9,861 bases of DNA, taken from NCBI GenBank assembly GCA_964639205.1, contig CAZXCG010000036.1, positions 1 to 9,861 on the forward strand, in the 5' to 3' direction. Source of the DNA: CAZXCG01 sp964639205. GTDB taxonomy: Bacteria > Bacillota > Clostridia > Oscillospirales > Acutalibacteraceae. Within the stretch, counting starts at the first letter, position 1; each line of letters begins with the position of its first letter. The notes under the pieces were generated by a model that did no database searches, was not told the DNA's origin, and saw only the letters and a program-made list of their open reading frames with translations. A program made the position numbers and the translations under genes. Below, piece by piece: positions 1-6,872 of the stretch.

Positions 1-6
1 CGGCTG

Positions 7-15
7 TGATATAAT
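7..15 (+). promoter_or_regulatory. Extended -10 promoter element of the tRNA gene
   Basis: TATAAT lies at 10-15 and is preceded by TG at 7-8, giving the extended -10 form TGnTATAAT. A -35 box would fall outside the window. Transcription should start near 22, leaving about 35 nt of 5' leader to be trimmed from the tRNA precursor. The placement directly before a tRNA supports the call. Confidence 0.65.
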
Positions 16-56
16 ACTTGAGTGTCTTAGCCGGGAACGGTTTACAGGCATTTTTT

Positions 57-133
57 CCGGGTGTAGCGCAGTTTGGTAGCGCGCTTGAATGGGGTTCAAG
101 AGGCCGCAGGTTCGACTCCTGTCACTCGGACCA
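57..133 (+). tRNA. tRNA-Pro, anticodon GGG
   Basis: The 77-nt sequence folds as a standard cloverleaf. Acceptor strand CCGGGTG (57-63) pairs with CACTCGG just before discriminator A130, with one G-U pair, and the CCA tail is encoded at 131-133. The D arm shows GCGCAG...GGTAGCGC, the anticodon stem is CTTGA/TCAAG around the loop ATGGGGT, and the T arm contains the GGTTCGACTCC core. U33 precedes anticodon GGG, which reads CCC and CCU proline codons. The acceptor start and discriminator A fit bacterial tRNA-Pro. It is followed within two bases by a terminator, so it is transcribed alone or as the last tRNA of a unit. Confidence 0.96.
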
Positions 134-134
134 T

Positions 135-173
135 ATTGCGGCAAGCTGAAAAGGCTTGCCGCAATTTGCTTTA
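135..173 (+). terminator. Rho-independent terminator of the tRNA-Pro unit
   Basis: A perfect 12-bp stem (135-146 with 154-165) closes a 7-nt loop TGAAAAG and is followed by the T-rich stretch TTTGCTTT. The first stem base is two bases after the tRNA CCA. The U tract is interrupted, but the stem is strong. Confidence 0.85.
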
Positions 174-240
174 GTAAATCACTGTGCCGCCCGGCGACTC
201 AGCCGCCTTAAAGGCAAGCTGCTATTAGGAGGAAAATAAA

Positions 241-495
241 ATGGTAAATTACTCAGACAGCTCTACATTTTCAACCGCATCCGGTCGAAATTTACAGTAT
301 GTTGTTTTGCAGGTTACTCTGAAAGAAAAGTTTTTGGGCACCGGCTCCGGCAATCTGACAGATTTGGAGAACGTTATAAACGACCAGGCCTCCAAGGGAT
401 ACCGTTTGCATACGATAGTCACCTCTAACGGCGGCAGCAAGGGTATGCTGGGCGGCGACAGAATACAGGCCACAATGGTATTTGAGAGAATTTAA
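241..495 (+). CDS. DUF4177-like small protein, 84 aa
   Basis: The ATG at 241 sits 8 bases after a perfect AGGAGG (227-232), so the start is well supported; the stop is TAA. The protein resembles the DUF4177 family: a first strand with the YVVLQVTL pattern, then a helix with LENVINDQASKGYRLHTIV, matching the family's 'N-x-xGxxGWxLh' region, and a final strand ATMVFERI. The fold expected is a small alpha/beta domain. Residues 1-17 form a polar N-terminal extension, and no signal peptide or membrane segment is present, so it should be cytoplasmic. The biochemical role of the family is not known. It follows the tRNA terminator by about 75 bp and no convincing promoter of its own is visible, so limited read-through or a weak local promoter is possible. 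Confidence 0.8.
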   Translation: MVNYSDSSTFSTASGRNLQYVVLQVTLKEKFLGTGSGNLTDLENVINDQASKGYRLHTIVTSNGGSKGMLGGDRIQATMVFERI

Positions 496-686
496 CGGAT
501 TTATACCCTTCCGTGCTTTTGCGCCCCCGCTTTCCGTCCTAAGAACAGCTCTGCCCGCGCCTTGCTTTGCTCCGGGTTAAATTTTTGCGCCTCCGCGCCC
601 AAATAATAATAAAATTCGGAATAAAAAAACATTGAAATGTCAAGGATAAGGTTGCGGAAAATATCGGCAAAAGGAGCAGAGCGCTT

Positions 687-953
687 ATGATAAAGGGAGT
701 TAACCGCCAAATTATAGAAATCACCGAGACCGGCAGCGTCTATTACGAGCGCGCTCTTCTGGTTGTAAGGCCGGAATACGCCTCGGCTCAGCGCGCTGTT
801 CTGGAAAGAGAGGCAAAACGTCTTTTAAAAAGCATGAAAGCCCCCTCCTGCATAAAAAAGCGAAGAGCGATTGTTGCCCGGGCGCTCAGAACGGGCGCGG
901 CGGCGGCGATAGGCTGCCTGTGTACTGTTCTTTTTTATACTTATTTTATGTAA
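687..953 (+). CDS. Conserved small membrane-anchored protein of Clostridia, 88 aa
   Basis: The start at 687 has AAGGAG (671-676) 10 bases upstream; the stop is TAA. The N-terminus MIKGVNRQIIEI followed by Y-x-ER-A-LLVVRPEYA resembles small uncharacterised proteins common in Clostridia, recalled from general knowledge rather than a search. Residues about 1-30 look like a short beta-rich domain, 31-50 a charged helix (AVLEREAKRLLKSM), 57-69 a basic stretch, and 68-87 a single hydrophobic segment ending the protein. A C-terminal tail anchor with a cytoplasmic N-domain is the likely topology, since basic residues precede the segment. The gene stands alone. A weak promoter candidate is TTGCGC (585-590) with AT-rich -10 choices at 604-615. 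Function unknown. Confidence 0.75.
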   Translation: MIKGVNRQIIEITETGSVYYERALLVVRPEYASAQRAVLEREAKRLLKSMKAPSCIKKRRAIVARALRTGAAAAIGCLCTVLFYTYFM

Positions 954-1027
954 AATATTTATACAATAATCGAGGCATTGGCCGCAGAAGCGTGCGGAAT
1001 CCCGCCCATAAAAATTTACAAAACCCG

Positions 1028-1056
1028 TTGACAAATAATTTGCGCCGTGTTATTAT
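1028..1056 (+). promoter_or_regulatory. Sigma-A promoter of the T-box/trpB2 unit
   Basis: A consensus TTGACA (1028-1033) and TATTAT (1051-1056) are separated by exactly 17 bp. Transcription is expected near 1063, about 20 nt before the first recognisable T-box stem I element, which is the normal arrangement. Confidence 0.85.
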
Positions 1057-1062
1057 TACTGC

Positions 1063-1348
1063 ATAATATTGATAACCGCAGAACAAGAGAAGTAGCTTTT
1101 GTAAAACCGGGCGCAGAGAGCCGCAGCAGCTGGGAATGCGGCGCCGGCAAAGGGCGAATGGACTTGTGAGGGCAAACCGAAGGCGTTTTGCAGCGTAGGG
1201 GCGACGGTATCCGACCGTTATATCGGCATGTATATTAAATATGTATTTTGTTTGTATATAAATATACACGAGTGCGTCCGCACAGCGGGCGAATATAGGT
1301 GGCACCGCAGGATTTCTCCTGTCCTATTTATTAGGACGGGAGTTTTTT
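1063..1348 (+). ncRNA. T-box riboswitch leader, tryptophan specific
   Basis: All main T-box landmarks are present in order: the AAGAGAAGTAG k-turn region at the base of stem I (1085-1095), the AGAGAG bulge region of distal stem I (1115-1120), the specifier loop GAATGGAC with UGG codon at 1159-1161, a small stem III (ACGGT 1204-1208 with ACCGT 1214-1218), and the T-box AGGTGGCACCGC (1297-1308). UGG is the tryptophan codon. The T-box bulge base C1303 in UGGC would pair with discriminator G73, as expected for tRNA-Trp. Antiterminator helix 1307-1312/1317-1322 is mutually exclusive with the downstream terminator. The leader should let trpB2 be transcribed only when uncharged tRNA-Trp accumulates, that is, when tryptophan is scarce. 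Confidence 0.93.
1316..1348 (+). terminator. Conditional terminator of the T-box leader
   Basis: An 11-bp stem (1316-1326 with 1332-1342, one G-U pair) with loop TTTAT is followed directly by six T (1343-1348). Its left arm overlaps the right arm of the antiterminator at 1317-1322, so only one structure can form. Confidence 0.92.
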
Positions 1349-1383
1349 GTTTTAAAATACTATCACAGAAAGGACAATGCAAA

Positions 1384-2763
1384 ATGAACGAGAAAATACC
1401 TTACAAAATTTATCTTGATGAAAAGGAGCTTCCCCGCCAATGGTATAACGTTCGGGCGGATATGAAAAACAAACCCGCCCCTCTGCTCAACCCGGGAACT
1501 CTCAAGCCTATGACGGTTGAGGAACTTTCGCCGGTTTTCTGCACCGAGCTTGCAAAGCAGGAGCTTGACAACGACACGGCATATATCGACATTCCGGAGG
1601 AAATTCTCACATTCTACAAGATGTACCGCCCTTCCCCGATGATTCGCGCTTATTTTCTTGAAAAAGCGCTCGGTACTCCCGCAAAGATCTATTATAAATT
1701 TGAGGGTAACAACACCTCCGGCAGCCATAAGCTCAACAGCGCGATTGCACAGGCATATTACGCCAAAAAGCAGGGTCTTAAGGGCGTTACAACCGAAACC
1801 GGCGCGGGTCAGTGGGGCACGGCGCTTTCGATGGCATGCTCTTATTTTGGCCTTGACTGCAAGGTGTTTATGGTTAAGGTTTCTTACGAGCAAAAGCCCT
1901 TCCGCCGCGAGGTAATGCGCACCTACGGCGCAAGCGTTACACCCTCGCCCTCAACAACGACAAACGTTGGCAAAAAGATTCTTGCCGAGCATCCCGGCAC
2001 AACCGGGAGCTTGGGCTGCGCTATTTCGGAAGCTGTCGAGGCTGCCACAAGCACCGACGGCTACCGCTATGTTCTCGGCTCCGTGCTTAATCAGGTGCTT
2101 TTGCATCAATCCGTAATCGGGCTTGAATCAAAGGCGGCGCTCGATAAATACGGAGTAACGCCCGACATTATCATCGGCTGCGCCGGCGGCGGCTCGAACC
2201 TCGGCGGACTTATCTCCCCGTTTATGGGTGAAAAGCTGCGCGGCGAAAAGGATTACCGCATAATTGCCGTTGAGCCCGCTTCCTGCCCAAGCTTTACGCG
2301 CGGCAAATTCGCATATGATTTCTGCGACACCGGCAAGGTCTGCCCGCTTGCTAAGATGTACACGCTCGGCTGCGGCTTTATTCCGTCGCCAAACCATGCC
2401 GGAGGTCTGCGTTACCATGGCATGAGCTCCATACTTTCTCAGCTTTATGACGATAAGCTCATAGAGGCTGTAAGCGTTGAGCAAACCGCCGTATTCGAGG
2501 CGGCGGAGCAGTTTGCCAGGGTCGAGGGCATTCTTCCCGCGCCCGAAAGCAGTCATGCTATCCGCGTTGCTATTGACGAAGCGCTCAAATGCAAGGAAAC
2601 GGGAGAAGAAAAGACCATCCTCTTCGGTCTTACCGGTACCGGCTATTTTGATATGGTTGCCTACGAGCAATACAATAACGGCACAATGACCGATTACATC
2701 CCGACCGACGAGGATCTTGAAAAAGGCTTTGCCGGGCTTCCCGACTTATCCCAAATGGGCTGA
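1384..2763 (+). CDS. trpB: Tryptophan synthase beta chain, TrpB2 type
   Basis: The 459-residue protein belongs to the PLP-dependent tryptophan synthase beta family, TrpB2 branch: it has the longer N-terminal extension and the characteristic TPAKIYYKFEGNNTSGSHK region. K116 in GSHKLN is the PLP Schiff-base lysine, E138 in TETGAGQWG the catalytic glutamate, and G268-N272 (GGGSN) the phosphate-binding loop. VSYEQKP, LGSVLNQVLLHQ and a C-terminal GLTGTGYFD element also fit. The enzyme joins indole or an indole-equivalent to L-serine to make tryptophan in the cytoplasm. The start at 1384 is chosen because GAAAGGA (1368-1374) is 9 bases upstream; the reading frame is open further upstream only across the T-box RNA. 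Regulation is by the tryptophan T-box directly before it. No trpA lies adjacent and a terminator follows, so this is an orphan gene suited to indole salvage or to partnering with a distant TrpA. Confidence 0.95.
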   Translation: MNEKIPYKIYLDEKELPRQWYNVRADMKNKPAPLLNPGTLKPMTVEELSPVFCTELAKQELDNDTAYIDIPEEILTFYKMYRPSPMIRAYFLEKALGTPAKIYYKFEGNNTSGSHKLNSAIAQAYYAKKQGLKGVTTETGAGQWGTALSMACSYFGLDCKVFMVKVSYEQKPFRREVMRTYGASVTPSPSTTTNVGKKILAEHPGTTGSLGCAISEAVEAATSTDGYRYVLGSVLNQVLLHQSVIGLESKAALDKYGVTPDIIIGCAGGGSNLGGLISPFMGEKLRGEKDYRIIAVEPASCPSFTRGKFAYDFCDTGKVCPLAKMYTLGCGFIPSPNHAGGLRYHGMSSILSQLYDDKLIEAVSVEQTAVFEAAEQFARVEGILPAPESSHAIRVAIDEALKCKETGEEKTILFGLTGTGYFDMVAYEQYNNGTMTDYIPTDEDLEKGFAGLPDLSQMG

Positions 2764-2797
2764 TACAAAATAATAATTCATATTTTCTGCTTGAAAC

Positions 2798-2830
2798 GCG
2801 GGGCGCCGGTGCGGCGCTCCGTCTTTTTTT
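2798..2830 (+). terminator. Rho-independent terminator of trpB2
   Basis: A 10-bp GC-rich stem (2798-2807 with 2813-2822, two G-U pairs) with a 5-nt loop is followed by seven T at 2824-2830. It lies 35 bp after the trpB2 stop codon. Confidence 0.92.
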
Positions 2831-2921
2831 ACTCGAATAAAGCCCTCAAGACCGCAGCTCCGCCCCGATTTAACCCTGCGCGGAACGCCGAATATTTTCG
2901 GGCAAAATTTTTAAGCAAAGT

Positions 2922-2951
2922 AATGCAATTAAACTAAAAAAATATTGCATT
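2922..2951. promoter_or_regulatory. Inverted repeat overlapping the fucosidase promoter, possible operator
   Basis: AATGCAAT (2922-2929) and ATTGCATT (2944-2951) are perfect 8-bp inverted arms with a 14-bp AT-rich spacer; their centres are 22 bp apart, about two helix turns. The right arm covers the -35 box. This layout would suit a dimeric regulator, but AT-rich promoter DNA can give such symmetry by chance. Confidence 0.4.
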
Positions 2952-2973
2952 CCGACTGATAATTTGATAGAAT
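2945..2973 (+). promoter_or_regulatory. Sigma-A promoter of the fucosidase gene
   Basis: TTGCAT (2945-2950) and TAGAAT (2968-2973) are spaced by 17 bp. Expected start of transcription is near 2980, giving a 5' leader of roughly 94 nt. Confidence 0.75.
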
Positions 2974-2994
2974 GATACTGTAGTAATATATCTT

Positions 2995-3046
2995 CGGGAT
3001 GATGCGCATTGGATTCAATAAGGGGCTTTGCCCGGTCATTATCCCG
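2995..3046 (+). other. Structured 5' leader element of the fucosidase mRNA
   Basis: CGGGATGATG (2995-3004) pairs with CATTATCCCG (3037-3046) as a 10-bp helix with one G-U pair. Inside it a second hairpin, GGGC-TTT-GCCC (3023-3033), can form. The outer helix ends 10 nt before the AAGGAGG ribosome binding site at 3057. There is no U tract, so it is not a terminator. It may stabilise the mRNA or influence translation; no riboswitch class is recognised. Confidence 0.5.
3014..3040 (+). repeat. 27-nt dispersed repeat, copy 1
   Basis: This stretch matches 9677-9703 at 24 of 27 positions with no gaps. Both copies have the core TTCAATAAGGGG followed by a small GC hairpin and end in GTCATT. Copy 1 sits in the fucosidase 5' leader, inside the 10-bp outer helix. 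Nature unknown. Confidence 0.6.
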
Positions 3047-3073
3047 ATTAATAAAAAAGGAGGCTTTTGCAAA

Positions 3074-6000
3074 ATGAAAAAAATTGTTTCTGTGCTTTTA
3101 AGCGCGGCTATGCTTCTTTCTGCGGCAACCGTTGCTTTTGCTGCGGAAGACGGCGTATTTACCGACGGGTATAAAACCGACTCCGATTTGGGAACAAATG
3201 CGATTGAAGCTCCCGCAGCCTGGGGCGCTGTGCCGAACGACGCGCAGCGTTACTATCAGCAGCAGGGGCTTGCGGCTTTCTGCCATTTCGGGCCGAACAC
3301 CTACTGGGGCATCGAATGGGGAGAAAGCTACGGCGACACCGATCCCGAGGATCTGTTCTGCCTGCCTGAAGATCAAAGCTTCGACGCAGACACCATAGTA
3401 AAAACCATGAAGGAAGCGGGCTTTTCGAGAATACTGCTTACCTGCAAGCACCACGACGGCTTTGCGCTGTGGGATTGCAGCGATGTTTACGAGAAGTACG
3501 GCTTGGAGCCGTATACGGTTATGCAGTCTTCCTACAAGAGGGATCTGCTTGAGGAACTGTCCGACGCGTGCACCAAATACAATATGGATATGGGAATATA
3601 TCTTTCTCCCTGGGACATCCATTTGCAGAACGAAGGCGTGTTCGGCAGCTATTTAACAAGCGACGGCTGGATGGAAGAAAAGGTTAATAAAACCGTTGCC
3701 GCGGGGAATGGCGAGCAGGTAGATACCAATGCCGCGGGCGAATACCTTACATATCAAAACGTTTACAACGCTTTCTATCTGGATCAGTTAAACGATATTC
3801 TTTACTCGGTCAAAACCGACGAAAACGGCAACACTCTTTATGTTACCGATGAAAACGGCGATTACGTTCTTGATGAAAACGGCGAAAAAATACCCCAATA
3901 TAAATACGGCAACAACAGTCTCGAGCGCCGCACAAGCCGCTTTGTCGAGGTATGGATGGACGGCGCTACCGGCACCGGCGCGGCTCCTCAATATTACGAC
4001 TGGGCAAGTATTGTCACCACTGTACGCGCCGACAACCCGGAATGCCTTGTTTTCGGCACTCACGCGCCCGGAGATAACGGCGGCTCGTATCTTGACAATA
4101 CAGACGATAAAATTTTTGACGAATATGTAAACGCCGGCGGCGTTCACTGGATAGGCAACGAATACGGCTATGCGAGCTCTACCACCTGGAGCAAGCTTAA
4201 CGGCGGCCCTTACGGATACGAAAACACCTCGGTATATCCACGCGATAACGGCGCCATTGTCGGGCAGAGCAGCGGCTCTCTGTGGAGCGTTCCCGAGGTT
4301 GACACGAAAATTCTTGAAGACGGCTGGTTCTGGTCGGCAAGCAAGCAAAGCTCGCTGAGGTCGGAAAGCGAGCTTGCGCAGATATACTTTGATTCCGTGG
4401 GTCACGGCGCGACGCTTCTGCTCAATATGTCCCCGAATACCGACGGTACGCTTGACGAGGCTCAGCTGGAGAGATTCGTCTGGTTTGGGCAGGCTATACA
4501 AAGCTCCTTTGAAACCGACTTTACAAAAGAAGAGGGCGTTACGGCGGCTGCAAGCTCCGTTTACGGCAATAACATAGCCTACTCGGCTTCGAATGTTTTG
4601 GATTCTATCCCCGACGGACAGCAATACGACGAAACCTACTGGGCGCCGGCAAGCGGCAAAACCGGCAGCATAGAAATAAATTTCGGCGAGCTGAAAAGCT
4701 TTGACTGCGTATCCCTTGAAGAATACACGGCTTTAGGTCAAAGAATTTCGGAATTCAACATTGAGTATAAAACCGTAGCCGGCGAATGGAAGACCTTCGG
4801 CGAGGGTACCACCGTCGGCGCTAAACGCCTTGTACGTTCGTCTGTAGTTACCGCAACGGCTATCCGCGTTAATATTACGGATTCCGCCGCAGACATTCCG
4901 ATGCTCAGCAACGTAGGCGTGTTCAAGCTTGCGGAAGGCTTTGAAACGGAGGCTTCCGGAAGCAGCGATCAGCTTATAACAGATCTTGAAAACTTCGATT
5001 ATACGGCGCATACTTCTTCCGTCAAAACGGGAAGCTGGCAAAGCTCCTCCACAGCGGGCGAAAAGCCCCACGCGTGGTCAACCGCCGCAGGCAGCACTAT
5101 GACCTATACCTTTACAGGCTCGCAGTTTGCCGTCGAAGGGATAGTCGATCCCGGCCACTGCATTATGAGGGTCAATCTTGACGGCGAGGATATTGCCGAC
5201 GTTGACCTCAATGTAGCCGAGGGCGAAAGAACGCTTGAAAAGATCGTCTATGTTTCCGACCCTCTTGATTACGGTGAGCATACCGTAAAGCTTACCGCCG
5301 TTGCCGAAACCGTGAGCGGCGTTGTAAAGACCGCCATAGACATTCACGGCATATATTATTTCGGCAATGCCGGAGGAGTGGTGTCGATCGAAGAGCCCTC
5401 CTACAAGACGGTAGCCAACAGCGACGTTACGGTTAAGGTTGTCCGCCGTTACGCTTCCTCGGAAGCGCCCGCGGTAAATGTAAACTATGCTACCGCAACC
5501 GGCTCTGCCGAGCAGAACGTACAGTATGAATATCAGAACGGAACCCTCAGCTTTGCCAAAGGCGAAACCGAAAAAGAGGTCACCGTAAAAACAATTTACA
5601 ACGAAAACAGAGGCGGCAATGAAACCTTCTTCTATTTCACGCTTTCTTCCGCCGCCGAAAATTCGGCTGTAATCGGCGAGCCGTCTGCCTCTCAGGTATT
5701 TATAGAGCCTCTCGATCTCGACTTAACCAAAGAACAGCTTGAGGATGCCGTAGCCGAGGGTATGACCAAAGCTCCGGCGGATTACAATCCCGAGGAATAC
5801 GCGCTGTTCAGAACAAGGCTTGCCAACGCAAGGGCTGTGCTTGCAGACCCCGGCGCCGCGCCCGCCGACATTGCCGCCGCTATACAGTCGCTTGAAATGG
5901 CGTCCGAGGCGCTCACCCTCAAGGACGGGGTGCTATCCTCCGTGACGGGTCTTACCGCGAGCGCTCCGAGTGAGCACAGCGGCGAGGAAGCGAGCAAAGC

Positions 6001-6592
6001 CGTTGACGGCGACCCTAATACAAACTGGCATACTCTTTGGGCGGGCGAAAGCGGTACAAAACCGGACTTTGCGACAAATACGGATAATCATATGATAATC
6101 ACCCTCCCCGAGGAGAAGACAATCGCCAAGGTTACATACCTGCCGAAGCAGAGCGCAAGCTACAACGGAACAGTAACAAAGGCGGAAATTCTCGTGTCAA
6201 CAGAAGCTTCCGGCGACGATTGGGTCTCCGTAGCCATCGCCGATTTCACCTGCGACATGGAAACCGACCATTCCCTGCAAACGGTTACCTTTGCTCCCGT
6301 AAAGGCGAAAAGGGTAATGTTCAGGGCGCTTGAGACTCTTGCCGACTCGGGCAGCAATTTGTATATAAGCGCCGCCGAGGTCGAAGTGTTTGAAGCAAAC
6401 GTCACCTCCGCGCTGGGCGACGCGAACTGCGACGGCTCCGTGGACGGCAACGACGTCACCGCTATACTTAAACACTGCGTAAAGCTTACGCCCGAGGATT
6501 TTGACTTTATATTCTCCGACGCCAACAACGACCTTACGATAAACGTCAAGGACGCAACCGCCGTTCAGAAGCGCCTTGTCGCTGCGGATTGA
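3074..6592 (+). CDS. Secreted multimodular GH29 alpha-L-fucosidase with C-terminal dockerin, 1172 aa
   Basis: The start at 3074 follows AAGGAGG (3057-3063) by 10 bases and begins a clear signal peptide (MKKIVSVLLSAAML..., cleavage after A23, AFA/AE); an in-frame ATG at 2999 lacks both. Residues about 28-478 are a GH29 domain: KHHDGFALWD at 125-134, D296 in VWMDGA as predicted nucleophile, E363 in WIGNEYG as likely acid/base. The WSVPEVDT...GWFW region points to the GH29-B group, which cleaves alpha-1,3/4-fucose of Lewis-type glycans. Further modules follow: F5/8 type C (about 488-620), a second galactose-binding-like domain (634-764), Calx-beta (768-880), FIVAR-like helices (885-951), F5/8 type C (954-1109), and a type I dockerin (1113-1172) with calcium loops D1116-D1127 and D1149-D1160. 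A DENG-repeat insertion occupies about 245-275. The enzyme should act outside the cell, attached to a cohesin protein. It has its own promoter and is convergent with the LRR gene. Exact substrate is inferred. Confidence 0.93.
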   Translation: MKKIVSVLLSAAMLLSAATVAFAAEDGVFTDGYKTDSDLGTNAIEAPAAWGAVPNDAQRYYQQQGLAAFCHFGPNTYWGIEWGESYGDTDPEDLFCLPEDQSFDADTIVKTMKEAGFSRILLTCKHHDGFALWDCSDVYEKYGLEPYTVMQSSYKRDLLEELSDACTKYNMDMGIYLSPWDIHLQNEGVFGSYLTSDGWMEEKVNKTVAAGNGEQVDTNAAGEYLTYQNVYNAFYLDQLNDILYSVKTDENGNTLYVTDENGDYVLDENGEKIPQYKYGNNSLERRTSRFVEVWMDGATGTGAAPQYYDWASIVTTVRADNPECLVFGTHAPGDNGGSYLDNTDDKIFDEYVNAGGVHWIGNEYGYASSTTWSKLNGGPYGYENTSVYPRDNGAIVGQSSGSLWSVPEVDTKILEDGWFWSASKQSSLRSESELAQIYFDSVGHGATLLLNMSPNTDGTLDEAQLERFVWFGQAIQSSFETDFTKEEGVTAAASSVYGNNIAYSASNVLDSIPDGQQYDETYWAPASGKTGSIEINFGELKSFDCVSLEEYTALGQRISEFNIEYKTVAGEWKTFGEGTTVGAKRLVRSSVVTATAIRVNITDSAADIPMLSNVGVFKLAEGFETEASGSSDQLITDLENFDYTAHTSSVKTGSWQSSSTAGEKPHAWSTAAGSTMTYTFTGSQFAVEGIVDPGHCIMRVNLDGEDIADVDLNVAEGERTLEKIVYVSDPLDYGEHTVKLTAVAETVSGVVKTAIDIHGIYYFGNAGGVVSIEEPSYKTVANSDVTVKVVRRYASSEAPAVNVNYATATGSAEQNVQYEYQNGTLSFAKGETEKEVTVKTIYNENRGGNETFFYFTLSSAAENSAVIGEPSASQVFIEPLDLDLTKEQLEDAVAEGMTKAPADYNPEEYALFRTRLANARAVLADPGAAPADIAAAIQSLEMASEALTLKDGVLSSVTGLTASAPSEHSGEEASKAVDGDPNTNWHTLWAGESGTKPDFATNTDNHMIITLPEEKTIAKVTYLPKQSASYNGTVTKAEILVSTEASGDDWVSVAIADFTCDMETDHSLQTVTFAPVKAKRVMFRALETLADSGSNLYISAAEVEVFEANVTSALGDANCDGSVDGNDVTAILKHCVKLTPEDFDFIFSDANNDLTINVKDATAVQKRLVAAD

Positions 6593-6630
6593 CATATTAT
6601 ACCGTTCCCGTTAAAAATATAATATAAGCA

Positions 6631-6675
6631 TAAACGCAGACGTCCTCGCCTTAAAGGCGGGGACGTCTGCGTTTA
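6631..6675. terminator. Long hairpin between convergent genes, probable bidirectional terminator
   Basis: A continuous 20-bp stem (6631-6650 with 6656-6675, one G-U pair) with loop TTAAA begins 39 bp after the fucosidase stop. The outer pairs are TAAA/TTTA, so each strand ends in a short T run (GTTTA) rather than a long U tract. On the minus strand the downstream DNA is also T-rich. Its place between two convergent genes suits termination from both sides. Confidence 0.7.
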
Positions 6676-6872
6676 AGCCGTTATTACATAAATTACGTTC
6701 CGATTACGTTCCCTATATTTTTACGGCGGCTTTAGCAGCCCCCGAAAAAGTCAGAACAGCTTTGCCGCGCCGAACAGCCCGGCGGAAAGCCCTCGGCAGC
6801 CGCAGGCTCCGTGTCGGCAAATAGGAGCCCGGCTCCCAATAAAAATACCGCCGCCATAGGATCTCGCCCGTT
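6676..6872. other. Intergenic stretch with no recognised gene
   Basis: No credible reading frame or RNA gene is seen in the 197 bp between the hairpin and the LRR stop codon. It contains a short tandem repeat, ATTACGTTCC at 6692-6701 and 6703-6712, and a small palindrome GGAGCCCGGCTCC near 6825. Otherwise it is GC-rich spacer, and it would form the 3' untranslated region of the minus-strand transcript if that ends at the hairpin. Confidence 0.5.

Noticed and set aside
1..33. CGGCT...AGCCG possible hairpin around the tRNA promoter
   Set aside because: Only 5 bp with a 23-nt loop that contains the -10 box; not meaningful.
501..724. Minus-strand frames opposite the gap before the 88-aa gene
   Set aside because: A TTGACA is present on that strand (643-638) but no -10 box lies at a suitable distance, and the two overlapping frames show no protein-like pattern.
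1228..1383. An in-frame upstream extension of TrpB2 from an ATG at 1228
   Set aside because: It lies inside the T-box RNA and its terminator, has no ribosome binding site, and its residues do not resemble any TrpB N-terminus.
2887..2915. CCGAA-TATT-TTCGG hairpin followed by a T run before the fucosidase promoter
   Set aside because: The stem is only 5 bp and the T run is separated from it by GCAAAA; the proper trpB2 terminator is already at 2798-2830.
2999..3073. Upstream ATG for the fucosidase at 2999
   Set aside because: It lacks a ribosome binding site, sits in the leader helix, and would place 25 residues before the signal peptide. The ATG at 3074 has AAGGAGG and starts the signal peptide.
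3788..4624. Long minus-strand reading frame (278 codons) opposite the fucosidase
   Set aside because: It lies wholly within the GH29 coding region, has no ribosome binding site, and has no recognisable domain. It is explained by codon bias on the coding strand.
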